Assembly: GCA_964030785.1 (NCBI GenBank)
Contig: OZ034975.1
Location: forward strand, 44,981,569 to 45,045,568
Reading direction: 5' to 3'
Origin: Siderastrea siderea
Taxonomy: Eukaryota; Cnidaria; Anthozoa; Scleractinia; Rhizangiidae
Length of the DNA stretch: 64,000 nt
Position 1 is the first letter of the stretch, and every line of letters starts with the position of its first letter. Positions 47,183 to 62,200 of this stretch are shown one piece after another. Position numbers and translations under genes: made by a program. Below the pieces are notes generated by a model. It saw only the letters and a list, made by a program, of their open reading frames with translations. It searched no databases and was not told where the DNA came from.

Positions 47183-50100
47183 CTACAAATCAACGCGCTC
47201 CACGCTTGACTTAGGAGAGACACCTGACATATCAAACTACGTTTTGAGTTTAACGCTTTTTAATTTCTTCCATATTATTATTCACACAAATGACCATAAA
47301 AATAATTATAAAAATAAAATTTGTAATTAAATATACATATTTACAGTTTTGTGTACAAAATATACGTATATTATAAGTTAATGATATTTCAGATTATAGT
47401 GTAAGGCTTTGAACTTTTACAACTTTTCGATTCTAAGCTCGTTATGTGAGGAAATACTCGTCCTAAAAACTGCCAATATTCGTGTCAGCAAATTCTGTCG
47501 TCTCCTTAATAGGCTTCTTGCGAGCTAAAAATGATACATAATAAAAAATGATCAATGATTTCGCATACGAAAAAATTGCCTAGGCGAAGTCTACGCGGCC
47601 CGCAGAGCGAGCACACACTCAAATCTTCCAAACACTGGTAACCCATGACGTTCTTTAGCTACTCCTCTAGCCTGCGTAGCATGCGTTTCCGTAATGCTTT
47701 CCGCACGTTCGAGGCATTTTTTTCGCTTTTTGGCCGCGCGAAAATTGGGGCGAGCGCCTTCCCTCCCCGCCGCTTCCATTTCTCGCCCCTCGCCCCAATT
47801 TTCGTGCGGCCAAAAAGCGAAAAATATCTTTCGAACGGGCGAAAAAAGCCTGCGGAAACGCTTGCTACGCAGGCTACTACTCCTTCTAACAAAGGGATGC
47901 TAGTCCAGCTATCGCAAAGTTACACCAACGTTTTGAGAGGTTTAACCAACGGTTCGCCGGCAACCGTATGTACATCCGAGTGGGGAGTGCCACTATAAAG
48001 AAGGGTTTCTCGTAGGGACACAGGACAAAAACAGCCTGTATATCCTCCCCCCCCCCCCCCCCAGGCGATTGGACACAGGCTATTCGCTAAGACCCCAGGG
48101 GTGAGTTGCATAAGACATAATGTCAGGCCTAGCTGCTAACGTCAGACGTTAACATAGGGACTAACTGCAGTGAATGCTGACGTTAAAAGTTACGCCGGGC
48201 GTTACGCTTCATGCAACTCACCCCTGGTTTAACCACCAGACCAACTCGCCTCTACACAAGGCATGCATGCCTGCTATACAAAACAGACGATAACGCTACG
48301 ACACTTACTTTTCTTGTACGCATTCCATATTCGAACAGTTTTGTCCCATGAAGCAGAAACGTACTACAGCAAAAGAAACATAAAGGAAAAAACACGTCAT
48401 GCACGAGACTCTGGAAATGTGTTCTTAAAAAAGAATCCAATTTTTTGGCCGGTTTGTGTATGCACACTTGATTTACGGGTCTGCATACAACGGTGAATTC
48501 GTGTGTACTTTGTCATGTGAAGGCCCCTATGAACGGGCATAGGCGAGGCTCAGGCCATTTGCCTTGTTTTCATGTCTGACTAACTGCTGGTTGGTAATGA
48601 AAAGGCCATTTCTAAGTTGTCTTGTGCTTCTTTTTTCAAAGCGAGGCCTGGTGCACAGCCTTTGACATGAAAATGAGTTTTCATTCACATGCAAAGAAAA
48701 TTCATTTTCATATGAAAGGATGTGCACCTAGCTTCGGTTTGAAAAAGAGGCACAAGACAACTCCGAAATGGCTTACTGCAGACAACTGAAATAAGCTTCT
48801 CGCAAAGAAAACAAACAAAGAAAAATAAATAAAAATTCATGCAACACCTGGCTTCTCTCAGGAATGTGAATAATGCAGCGGACTGAATCACTGTGTCCAA
48901 GATTCTTCTGAACAATTTTACGCGTCTCTGGATCATAAACTCTGTGAAAAAAGAGTGATAAATATCAATATTCTCTCACAATATCAGTACACTACTCAAC
49001 AGGATGGTTATGAGAATACGGAAAATCATCAACCAGGAGATATTTGCCGTGACGAAACATCAAATTGTAAACCAATCCCCCTGGGATGGAAAAATTAAAA
49101 TTCCACCGGGAAGGGGGGTTACAGAATACCCCTAGTTATTCATTGTAAGGAAATTTGTAAGACACTGGGTCAGTTATTTAAAGTTTAGACGAGGTTTAGT
49201 TTAACAAAAGGGTATGTATGTATGCGGTCTAAATCGGTTTCAATCTGGCCAATCCGAACATGTCAGGTTTTTCTACCATAATTAACGTCAAGCAGGCAAG
49301 TAGCACAGATTACAAGAACGCTTATTTCTGAAATGGAAGTAGAGGGTTTAGCTGCCTTAACCCACGGTCTTGGCTAGACTTCGTTTCAAAAACTTCCAGT
49401 TAGGTTTTGGGAAACTTTCATTCCCAGAGTCAGTTATGGAGACATTACGGTGATTCTAACTACCGAGTCTGTGGATGAAATCCTATGGTGTGACCATTGA
49501 AATGAAACCTCGCCAGCAGTACTTTCACATGGTGCTATTTATATTTAAGTTTTTAACAAAATGAAATTCCAGATTTGTCTTGGATTTTGATTTTAGGCAC
49601 TCTTGGGAGTGAAAGGCTTAACTCACCGTATGATTTCCTGTACGCCAGCGACAATGCAGCCATTCACTTGATCAATACAAAGTGCAGACACTGCTCCTTG
49701 GGCACTGAGAACTACATCACATGACATCCCATCTGCTCTCTGACGTGAATTAACAGGATTTGAGTTAGTTAAGAAATAATGGAAGGTGCACGACTATGCA
49801 GTTGTTTGTTTGTTTGTTTTAATATGCACAAATAATTTTTCTTGGATATTACCTGTTCCTCGAAGCTCAGTTCTCTTCACCGAGCTTCGTTCAAGGAAAA
49901 CTGTTCGCTTCCCCGAACAGATAATGTGCACGGGAAAATGTCCCTGTCTTTTCGCGCGCGCTCATTGGACGAAACACATCACGTGGTACTGATTTTGTAC
50001 CTTACAAAACCGGACCGGGATGGCAGGTATCGCCCAAACTGACATCCGTCATCCGATTTTATTGACAAGAGAAAAACGAGAGGAACTCACTTTTTCAGGG

Positions 50101-53100
50101 TTAACTTTTTAGATCTCATCACTGTGTTTTCGGTTGTTTGGAGTGGATTTGTTTAACTGCAAATGTGCTGTGACACTCACCAGCTATTTTCTCTTTACCA
50201 CACTACAGTGCGCGCGTTGTAGAAATTAATCAGAGGGTTATAAAATAAATAAAACCCTTCCCTTCCTTGGCTGAGAGGTTGCACCTTGTTTAAAGACACA
50301 GTCGACTGTATTGTGGTAAAGAAAAAACAGTCGATGAGTGTCACAGCACATTTGCGGTTAAACAAATCCACCCCAAACAACCAAACAACCAAAAACACTG
50401 TTTTTCTCTCGTCAATAAAATCGGATGACGGATGTCAATTTGGGCGATACCCGCCGTCCTGGTCCGATTTTGTATGGTACAAAATAGTACCATGTGATGC
50501 GTTTCGTCCAATTTGAACGTCTTCGAGTTTTAAGAGAAAAAAAGCGACTGTTGCAATCTAGCAACGTACCCATATACGAATAGTGCCATCCTCAGAGCCT
50601 GTGATCCACTTGGTCAGCACTGCATTCCAGCGCACCTTAAGAGACAAAACAGGGCAATAAGAATCGGTCAATAGTTTTGCGGAGAATGAATGACTTTTTG
50701 TTTCTGACCATTTGCCTCATTTGCAAATACGGGATTTTTAGTTTGTGCTGATTTTTAGGCCCCAATGAAATCAAGATTGTAAGAAATGAAACAGGAGAAA
50801 AACGATGCAATAATTTAAAACTCGTACATTTTAGTGCTCGTACACACATAACGAAATCGGCAATTTTTAACAAATTTATATAAAGAGGTACCATAACAAT
50901 ATAGGCTAACCGTTTTCAAATCAGTGCTTAACCCTAACCACTGTAAATCAGTGCTAATCCTTAATACGCTCTTCTTTGCTTGGCCAGAGCTCTTTTCTTT
51001 CAGTTCTCTGCCTAATAAACGGGGTTCTGTTTTCGTGGACGTCAGCATGGACGATAAGGAATACTACATTGTGTAAACCTCACAAGATGTCCAAGGTCAG
51101 TTTGAGAGATGGAAACGAGTGTTAACCCATTACCGGCTGATCTGGATCCGCCACATTGGATTTTCATGCAGAGAGGGATCTGAGTACGAGAGTTGTGTTT
51201 ACCTGTGTAACCTCGGCCTCGTGGCCTTGTAAGACCGCTGACAACGTCATTTCAGCACCTCGATCTGAAAACTGCCTGATGTAGACCAGCTTGTCGGAGG
51301 ACGCATAAGCAAACTCATTTCTGTGAAGCAACAGATAGAAGTTTTGCCCTAAGGTTCTCGAAAGCAAGCTGTACTAAATAGAGCAAGGTTTCCATACGGC
51401 CCTATATGGTTATTACTTCTTATGAAGAAAGCACAGAGATAACAAGAACAATTATTAGTCCTGGCGAGTATTGCCTGTAATTTAAAATTGTGGTTTGATC
51501 TGGCCATGTGTCTCACTCTGTACAGTTCTATTCCTGATTGCTGTTTGTGTTTGAAGTATAGTGCGAGAGGAATTAAATGTATAATTATAGTGTTATACGT
51601 AAATATTTCCCTAAATAGTCCACATACCTCTCAGGGCTGTAAGTCAAGTCCATAATAATTCCATCTGAAGCGAGTTCATTGCTCTCCAGGACGCTTGGAT
51701 CACTGTTCCTGAAAGTGTCGTGGAAACTACGATGGAAACATAAGAAAATGCAGCGGTTAGACGGTGATCCTGAGATACGTAGGCATCCATCATTCTCGGA
51801 CGACTATGGATATGTGCCACTGTTGTCCTTTGTAGAAGTCCAGAAAATGTCTTTTGTTTGTGACATCGAGAAATAGAGTAGCGTTTCAATAACCTTAGCA
51901 GACACTTCATGTTCAGAGTCAGTTGATGGTATTTGATGTTCTGTTATTGATTGGATTGGTCAATCGAGTCGTGATTTATTGGCTACAATTAGCTGCAATA
52001 TTGTTGAGACACTCGCCCAAAACCCACTCTTGTATTGTCGATATTGCCTCATCCCACTAGACAGCCGCCATTTCCCCCAAGTACCATCTCCCCCTCACCC
52101 TCCCCCTTTCAGTGTTGCTGATCAATGTTTTGGACATGGTCCGGGTGGCGAAACGACACTAACAGAGGGGAGGGGTGGGGGGAAAAGTAACTTGGCGCCG
52201 GAAGCCAAATTTTACCTTTGCGCGTAACAGTGTCTTAAGTATTTCTGCAGGCAATTGTAGCTATGAAAACTCGATAATTGGTCAGTTTTTGTGAGGTTCG
52301 ATACTATTGTTGGTGTAATCCGAATAGCTGTGATTTGGTTATGCCTCAAACAAGGAAACCAGAAAAGGACTTATATCTTACCAAGCTGCCTCTAGGTCCC
52401 ACAGAAAGATCCTTCTGTCCCAGCCGGCACTGAGCTGTAAACGTTAACAGAAATCACATGACTTGATGCCCACAAACGCACTGATACCACCGTGAGAATA
52501 ACGTAATCATTGACCTTACCAGATAAGTTGTATTGTAGCCAGCTTCTCTTCCCACTACAGCCAGGCCTGTCACACAACTGCTGTGTTCTGTGAACACGTG
52601 TTTACAAATGAATCCTGCCACTCGATTGGTGACTGAATCATGTTCTTTGGAGCCCTGCAGTGTACAGAAACCAAACGCAAATTAAACACGAGATATTATT
52701 GGTCTTGAGCAGTTATGCGTCGATGACGTCATAGACGGCGAGAAACAATGCGCGCCTGCCCCCAGGTGAAAACTTCCCAGGCTCCTCCGCGCAAGCCACA
52801 GTCAAAACAGAGACAAACTGTAACTTCAGACTGGATGGGAAACTCACTTTACCTCTGTTTTCCGTCATTTTGATCGTTTACGTTAACTTTTTTTACAGAA
52901 GAGACATATCAATTAAACGGAATTTAAGCCAGTTATTTTTGCAGAGCTTTTTCATGAATCTTAGAAAAGTGGAAACAGATAGACTTAAAGGTTCAAAGAC
53001 ATCACGTTATACCTCAACGTCCTTCTTGAACGGTTTAAAGGCCTTTTCACCGAGCAGGATTGCGTACTTGTAGATCAGGTTTTCGTCAGCTGGTCTCATA

Positions 53101-53260
53101 TTTTCCAAAACTTTCACTGCGTCCTCATCAAAACCCCACACATCTGAATTGTAACAGTACATATAAACAATCAATAAGTAAACAAATAAATAGAAAAATA
53201 GGGCGATTCATTGTTTGTTCCATTCATTTATTCATTCACTCACTCAATCACTAGCTCGCT

Positions 53261-53291
<31 letters not shown>

Positions 53292-56200
53292 TCGTTCGTT
53301 CGTTCGTTCGTTCGTTCGTTCGTTCGTTCGCTCGCTCGCTCAATCGCTCGCTCGCTCGCTCGCTCGCTCGCTCATTCATTCATTCATTCATTTGTTCACT
53401 CATCCATTTAAAGAAGCAGAGCCTTGGAAGTCCCAAACTCTAGAGGTTTGTGTTCACTTTGTTCACTTACAAATATTGTTGTCTTCTGAGGCAACCACAA
53501 GTAAATCAAGGTTCTCCACAAAGATGGACCTCAGCAACGAAATGTTACTAGTGTGTTCAGAAGCAGATGACAACTGAGGATAGAGAAGAAGGAGTAATTA
53601 ATACATTTCATCTTATTTCTAATGGCTGATGTGCATTTCGCGCACTTTGCACCAGTTGTTTGTTGTAAGACTTGCAAGTACGAGGTGAAATATTTATACC
53701 TAATCGTACCTTTTTGGTACGCTTCGGCGGCATATCAGGCGAGTTTGGTCGAGCCATGGTTCGTATTTTGGCGAGACGTAGTCGAGCCAAAATACCCATG
53801 GTGAGACTACACGAGCCTGATATGCTGCCGAAGCGTACCAAGAAGGTGCGATTAGGTATTTACCGTACCCAAATTCGTCCTAAAACCCGGCGTTATTTTT
53901 TCAGTTACCGTGATCAGTTAGGAGTTTTAGTCATATAGCGCGTGAACTGTGAGAAGAATAATGCGTTAATACTCTTCTCTAACTCCTCATCTGTCATTTT
54001 TATAATTCTTTTGTTTGGAGTTTCATTTTCGGAATCTTGGAAGGCCAAATTAAGAGAGAAATTTGGAAAATGCGGCTCCAATTGAAAAAAAAAAGTTTCT
54101 GCGCTGTCCGTAAACGTACACGCGAGCGCCCGCCAGTGTGGCCTCGTCCAATTTTGGCGCGAAATCGTTCTTTTTTTCTATGTTAGCGTTAAACAAATTA
54201 CTTTCTCGTTTAAAAAATGTAATAGTTTTACGTTTCGTTGGTATCTGTTGTAATTTTCATCTCTAAAGTCTGCAAAAAAGTCCGAGTTTTAGAAACTGTC
54301 CATGATATCGTAGGATATCAGGTCAGTGACTTGATATCGTACAAAATCATGACAGTAAACAAGGCTTCTGATTGGCTAATTCACAATTTGGGTACGGTAA
54401 TAAATATTATTATTCCACTGTTGTGTCGTTTTACCGTATAAGGGCAAGAGAACACGCAAAATATGACAACGTATTACAATGTACAATCCCGGTTTGACTG
54501 GTTTTTTGCTGAAGGAGGACGAAGGAAAAACAAAGTGCAATGGAATAATAAACCTCTTATACGGTGTTTTGGTCGATAATACGCGCGGACATTTTACTCA
54601 TTGCTCGCAGGGGCTCCACTCGGAAAAATACTACGCAAATCGTAAAATATCCGCGCGTATTATCTACCAAAACACCGGATATGGTGTATTTATGCTGTAC
54701 CGAGTGGTTCAATTTGATCCTAAAGTGTGACCACTCAATGAAAACTGTTGAACTACACATTCCTGTGACACTGTTTACTTTTCAACTTTTTGTCAGTGAA
54801 ATAGCTAGTGAAACATCATTCTACCTGGTATTCTTAGCAAGTAATATTATAAAGATACCTGGTTGACAGTATTTAGGAAAGATGGCTTGGGTCTGCTACC
54901 GCCCCCTGCAAGGCCCCTGTTTGGACCACGCCAGTCGTACTTTTCAGCGATCTGAGCTGCTAACCTTGACTTGGCCTCGCTTTGTAAGAACACCTCTTTA
55001 CTGTTGGTAAGTACAGAGCATGATAACTATTACAAAATACAGCAACACGTGTACGTGAGTACGAAAAAATGGCTTTTCTGTGCATTTTTAATTTCCTGTT
55101 CAAGGGTGTAGGAAATCAAATTAGTTTAATTCAAACATATTATTTAACATACAAATGTCTTTGATATTTAAACAACAGAGTTCTTCCGTCGATGGGACTG
55201 TCGCGGTGATAGGTTACCCGAGGAAATTTGATGTTCACAACAAATATTAGCCCGAGAACGTAGTTCGAGGGCTTATATGAAGTTTGGACATCAATTTTCC
55301 GAGGGAACCTATCACACATAGGGTTGGACATCAAATTTCCGAGGGAACCTATCACACATAGGGCCTGAGACAGAAGGACTCAATTTTTTTCCGATCGTAC
55401 AACGCAAAATTTTGAGCGAAAATTGCCAAAAACGGGCACTATGCGCTGATAGGCGCCCGCTGAGGAGAGACACTATCGCATCACGTGATCGATTTTGACC
55501 AATCAGAGCACGCCAAAATTTAGCGTTGTACTATAAATGCCATTAGATGAATTGACAAGATTAGAGATATTTACTTACGCACCTGTACATGAAGTTGTTG
55601 GACTGCAGTCTTTCCCACTTTGATACATGACCATCGCTTCCACCACTGAAGATCAACAGGGGAACTTTTCGAGCTAAAAATTAAAAACGTTGACAGCTTA
55701 CACATACATGTACCATGTTTCCTCTAAAAACTTTGCCTGCTCCCTATACCTAGCCGTATCTCCTTTCAGAACCTGTCATTAAGTTTGTTAAATCAAAAGT
55801 TTTAATAAACTACACAGTATCACTTGTTGTTTTGTGAGTTAACTGAAAAGTGAAGTTTGCTTTACAAATGAGTCATATTGAGATCCTGGCCTTCAAGCGT
55901 GTGACTCTGACAGCTGTAATGGCTGTTACAGGTCGTGGCCCTTCATGAGGGTCCCCAGTAGATTTTTCGGGATCCGTGATTTGGCTTCTTTGAAGACCGG
56001 GATTCCGGATTTAGGAGGAAAGCGGGAGCGAAATTCGGGATTGCAATTATGAACGGGATACGGGATTTAGTGGTTTTACGATGCAAGATTCGGGAAAGGT
56101 TGTTGTAAAGAACTGGTATTCAGTAACGAAAAGTGAAAAATTCTTTCATTTTGACAACACATTAGTTGCCCACATTTTCCTTGACCCTGTCACTTGCCTA

Positions 56201-59200
56201 TTTTGACCATACCACTTTTCTTATTCCACCATCTTCCACTGGTTCACCGAAAATGAGGTTATCTGGAACCTCTGTAAGGCACTTTCTAAAATGAATGTTC
56301 GGGATTGGAATAAGCCAATAAAAACCGTCAGGATTATGGGATTAAGGGAAAATTTTGGTTGGGATGACGAGATTGAAGAACTCTATTGGGGACCTTCCTT
56401 CATGACAGCTCTGGTGTCCTAATAAGGCCCTTTTCCAAACAGACTAACTTTCCATCGAATGCTACTAAACAAATTGGAATTAAACAACTGAGGAGAATTT
56501 GTAAGTCGATACTGGGTTAAACAACTTACTGTAAGTTAGGGACTCCATAGCACACTTGTTTTTCAATGTTGTCAAGCAGCCAGATAAATTGTATTTCCAC
56601 AAAATCAAATGCCGTCTGCTGTTAGTACCTGAAAAAATATAAATTATTAAATGACAAATAGCATTTACAATAAGACAGTTCTAAAAAAAATTAATGTAAC
56701 CTGGTTTTTAATAACATGCCAACTCTGCAGTGAAAAACAAATACTAGCAATATAAGCCCTCCAAGACAAATCACGAGGAAATAAGGCTAAGCAGTTGTCA
56801 GTTTTTCCTTACAAAAATATTTCGAGGCTACAACAGGAGTCAAACCCACGACCTCTGGTGGTACTCGTCTGTTGCTCTAACAATTAAGCGATTAGCCCTT
56901 TAAACCCCAGTGTCAGCATATCAATTCTCCTCACTGGATACCATACATTTGTTGTAGGGTTAGTTGGGAGAAGTTGTTCAAATATCAAAAGAGTTCATCC
57001 TTGCTGATTAAATTTCCATAATTCTTGACACCTGTGCACTTTAATAATATTGTACATTGATATTACAAGGGGAAATTTGATGCTGATCGCTATTGGGGAT
57101 TACAGGGTTAAAACCTTAATACAATGAAAGCTGGTAAATTCTGGGCACTACATGTAACATACCATGTTTGGAAATCATGGATCACATTAATGCATACATG
57201 AAATACATGTACATTCTATGAACTAGAATCAACAAGTTCTTTGAAGTTGATTTTGCAATAAAAGCTTTTAATTATATCTTTTACAGCTATGCATGCCATT
57301 TGCACAAAGTTATTTTTTAGCCACTTTTAGCCTTTTATTCTTATTGTCTATTGTTTGTATGTACATATTTTAACGCTTTTACTATATTTACACAGTCATG
57401 TAATTTTATTCTAACACCGAACTTGAAAATGACCGTTGAACAGTCGAAACGTCGTTCGTTACTTGCGTTAACTTTTATTCCAAATTTTATGAACTGCAGT
57501 TCAAATGTGTTGCCATTGTAAATAACAAGAGAACATACCTATGACATGTCCCAAGTCTGAAATATAGTGGAACATAACCAGAGGAAACCTACAAATAACA
57601 AAAAATAAAATAAACAAAATAAAAAATTCCACTTAAAATTTGAAATACAAAAAGAAAATCAATCAGAATAGTTACAAAACTCTAAGCAAATAATTAGAAG
57701 GTTAAGCTTCACTCACCCATTGCTTTCTTCATCCTGAAAAGTTCCTATGAAATCTGTCACCTGCAAATGGACATTTAACAATTCTCAAAAATAACCCTGG
57801 TAGAAATCCTATACAGGATCCTACAGGATCCTGTAAGTTCATACAGGATCCTACCCAGGATCCTAAATGGCAATAATCCTAACCATGTTTTATAGGATCC
57901 TAGCCAGGATCCTAAATAGCACCATGTTGTTTAGGATCCTACTCAGGATCCTGTTAAGTCTTTCAGGATCCTGCTTAAGATTGTCTAGGATCTTGTTTAA
58001 GATCCTATAGGATCTTGTTTAGGATCCTATAGGATCTTAAACAGGATCCTACAGGATGTCAATAAGATTCTACAGGACCTTATGCAGGATCTTATTGGGA
58101 TCCTGGTTAAGATCCTACAAGATCCTATTAGGATCCTGCGCAGAATTTCTACCAGGAAACTTGTATTAATATTTGTTGTATGCATCAGTGTTCTTGTTGA
58201 GATCTTGGACAGAAGGATATTACATGAATTGTAACAACAAGTTACACATTTAAAAGGACTTTTATAGCACTTATGTCTTTCATGATACATTCAAGTACAG
58301 GAGTACAAATAACTGTACTGTCTATCCCAGGAAGGGCAGGTGCTTTTGTATAAAAATGACTGGTGATTGTAGGAAATTTTTGAAATAATATCACCCCGCA
58401 ACATACCAGAATCTTGTTTTATGGGTGTAGATACAAAAATTATTAATTTTCACCCCTATGAGGTACCAAATCAGTTCCTGACACATTTTTTAACTCAATA
58501 CCCCCTAAAAGAGGTACTACGATAACTCTTGACTCCAAGCAGTACCAATCCACAAGGTTCGCCCCATCCACCTCCGTTATTTTTGTAGATTGTATATGTT
58601 CTACAAAACACTCACATTTTCTCCAGACTTTGGATCATACATGGCAGCTTCAGTAGTCCCAGCAGCCACCCAGATTGTCTTAATGGGTCTCACATAACAC
58701 ACACCAGTCACTGCAGTGCTGTTTGCCAAAAAAAACTAACTTTATGGTCTAATTATTTTCAATTAGAGAAACTTTAATGAAATCAATATCAGTTGGCAAC
58801 AGAATATTAAATATGTTCCTAAAATGAGTAATTAAAGAATTAAAAACATGCTGGTATAAGCACACAGAAATTGATTTTTAAAATAATAAAATATTTCCTG
58901 ACTCAGAGCGTAATAAAAATTAAAACCTGTTGAAGTGGAATATTTCGTCCGGACCAACCGAACTTCATCAGCCATGGTAGAAATGTGAATATTAAGAAGG
59001 GTTAATATATCACTTCATAAGGGTCTCAAGGGGCCTAAAATAGTGTTATAGATGTTGGCTAATTCGAAGCCACTACTTTAGGCCCCTTGAGACCCTTATG
59101 AAGTGATATAACCCTTCTTAATTTTCACATTTCTACCGTGGCTGATGAAGTTCGGTTGGTCCGGACGAAAAATTCCACTTCAACAGTTTTTAATTTTTAT

Positions 59201-62200
59201 TACGCTCAGAGTCAGGAAATATTTTATTATTTTAAAAATCATGTTTCCAGAGCAGGAAAACAATATTTCTGATCACACAGAAATTGTTAAGAAAATGTCC
59301 AGAAGTGCTTTATAGTAAAACACAAGCTTGAGGCTTATGCTCTCACACTTCTTAAGTCAATATTATTGTTAAAAAGAAAGTTTTCTCAATGCAATCTTTT
59401 TTTTCTTGGTGAAAAAGCAGTTACTTTTTGAATGGAATGATTTCCAGAGCTAATGTTTTGGAAATTTTGGTGAGTGACTTTAATTTGCATGATATGTTTA
59501 AAATAAACCTGAAGCCATCAAACTTGTGCATCACTTGTCCATCTTGTGACCAAACCTTCACAACTTTATCAAATGCACCAGATAATACCCTAAAGAAGAA
59601 ATTTATAATTTAAAAAATCATCTGAGTTTGGAAAATGAACATGCACAAAGGGATATATAATCTCCTATGGCAGTAGGTTAAGTCCTACTGAAGCTTCAAA
59701 ACTTTTTCAGTCTAATTATTCAAATAAGTATGCATTACTCTAGGAAACATTTATCTTTTTCATTGGCCCATCAACTGCATAATTTCATTTGTACTAACCA
59801 TGTGTTGTTGTCAGAGTCCCTAGCAAGACACATACAGATTATTCCAGCATCATGAGCTTTATTTACCCTGAAAAAATTGATACAGTAACCATAGAAAGTC
59901 ATTCTGCTGAGTACTGTGTGGAAGTCCAGAAAAAATGGCAAATTGTCAGTTGCACAGCGGTTAAGAGGGTTTAATTTGGGCAGTCATTACAACCTGAAAT
60001 GTCCTACACAACGACAGAGGTTTTCTAATATCATAAACACTAGCTAGCTAATAAAATTTATTCACTAACCACCTCCAAGATACCAGTACATACGTGTTTC
60101 AGTCTCTTCTAAAATTAAATGGACATTATTAATCATAAAAACACATTGGCCTTTGGCTCACTTTGTCACAACTGATAAACTCTTGTTTCCCTTATATGAA
60201 AATGTTGAATCATACACAATAAACCTCTGATCATATCTGCAATTTAGAACAAATGGAAAAAAATTAAATATATAAAGTCTTGCAACTTTATTATTAAACA
60301 TTTTACTTAATATTAACTATAAGGTCAAGACATGTATGCTATATTGTACACATAACAAAAATTCCATCGTATTCAGTAATTAAAAAACAATGTTTTGAGC
60401 TTTCTTGAAATTGCAGAAAGCTCTTTTATTAGTGATCATTATATTATTAACCCCCGGCGGTACAAGCAAAGTCACACCCCCACTGCGGTACAAGGGGAGA
60501 GGTTGATGGACCCCCCCTCCCCTTAGGTTTTCATTATGTTTCAATATTTCAAAAAGATTCTACCTTTAGAAAAAAAAAACGTTCTAGTAGAAAGCCTGTG
60601 ACGTGCTAGATAGTCAACTTGAGGTATATATTATGGGTTGTGGCACTGCTGGGGGGCCTCTGACATCATCCAAGATGGTCACCATCTTGGATTTTACCAA
60701 AAATTAGAAATTATCAAAAAACAGAGGAAACTGAAAATTTTTGATGCTGGACATGTAGAATGTGACACAATTAGACATTTTGCTGCATTTTGTCAACATT
60801 TTGTGCTTTTTTCACCTGAAAAGGGTGATCTTGTCATGCAAAAATGGCTTTAACTACCTGCTACTTATAACATCATATCTTGTAACCATAGCAACCGATT
60901 CTCACCAAACTTGTGTCAAAATGTGTGTAAGGGATATGTGCACAGCCATTGAACACAGCAGGTGTAGAATTATAATAAACAAGAAAAACCTTACAGGGGG
61001 AGGTGGCATCCACCCCCCACCCCCCTTGTAGGCCTGAGGGTTAAACTGAACTTAAAGCATTTTTCACTGTTTAAGAAACTTTAATTCAGATGTTTTGTAT
61101 GATTGTCTAACTTATAGACTCTTACCCTCCACTATAAACTCTTGACTCATAACAAACAACACACTTTACAATATCTGAGTGCTCCTTGCAAACATAGGCT
61201 GCAAAAAAAGTACATCAATGCCTTTAATCTCTGTCACTGTCAACAACATTTTAATTCTTTCTCACAGCAAGTCTAGACTATTTGGAATATAGAGAAGATA
61301 GAAAAAACTGAGAGAAGACAGAAAAGTGACTACAGTCGAAGCTCTCGTAAGCAACCACCTTGGGAATTCAGGGAAGTGGTCACAACTAGAGCTGGTCGTT
61401 TACGAGAAAGCGACCATGTTATAAAACACTAGAGGGTGGTCCCTAACGAGACCTTTTAGCAGCAAGCTTGGCATAAGTTGTTGGTGACCAATTGTAGTAA
61501 TAATATTAAGACGATTTCCGCTCAACGTTCGAGCAGTAAGTGCAAAAATTAAGTTACCAAAAAAATACTTGCAGCACTGTCACATTTTGAGAACAGATAA
61601 GAAGAACTTATCGTTACTTTTGCTCCCAAGCTGACCCCGCGAGAGAAAATTGGATTTGAAGTTGTCCATATTTCAGTTAAAAAGACGCTTCATGTCAGTT
61701 CAAAACAAAATGGCACCCGTTTTTAGCATACTTTTACGAGATTTGAAATTAATTTTCTTGAGAATGCTTGAGAATTTCATCGCGGGGTCACTTGGGTAAG
61801 TGAACTAGAGTGAGATGTTTCAAATTGCATTTAAAATGTTACCGTGCTATGAGTAGTTTTTTGGTAAATATTTTTTGCACTTATTGCTCGAACGTTGAGC
61901 GGAATCCGTCTTAAATAGTTTATTATTGCCTATCACAGAAGAGGTTCGCGTATGCATAAGTCAACGAACCATCAGCACTTATGGTATGTACTACTATAAA
62001 TTTGATCACTAAGTGAATGTTTTTATAGAGGTGTTGACTAAGTGGTCGCTTACAAGAACTTAAGAACAAAGGAAAAGACCAGTCGGTAGTTCAAAAAGTG
62101 GTCGTGGTCGCCTATGGGAGTGGTTACCTATGAGAGCTTTCTATTACAGAGTTTAAGTGGCAATTTAAACAGGGTTTTACAATGCTGGTCGTAACTAGAG

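Larger units (their letters stand above)
39101..51856. repeat. Tandem duplication unit 3 (CMC2 exons 1-2, receptor C, intact WD40 3' half)
   Basis: It starts at the junction and ends at 51856, where homology to the other units stops inside WD40 intron 16 (cttttg followed by tttgtgac instead of ggagcc). The right edge therefore marks the ancestral breakpoint. The WD40 exons here are intact, unlike those of units 1 and 2. Confidence 0.85.

Noticed and set aside
53211..53411. Open frames of SFVRSFVRS repeats
   Set aside because: Translation of a tetranucleotide microsatellite within a WD40 intron.
57796..58156. CRISPR-like array of short regular repeats
   Set aside because: Spacing is irregular, spacers are only a few bases and themselves repeated, the host is a eukaryote, and inverted ends mark a mobile element.
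60076..60115. Possible extra WD40 exon (ETETRMYWYLGG)
   Set aside because: Its phase does not fit exons 4 and 5, which join each other perfectly without it.
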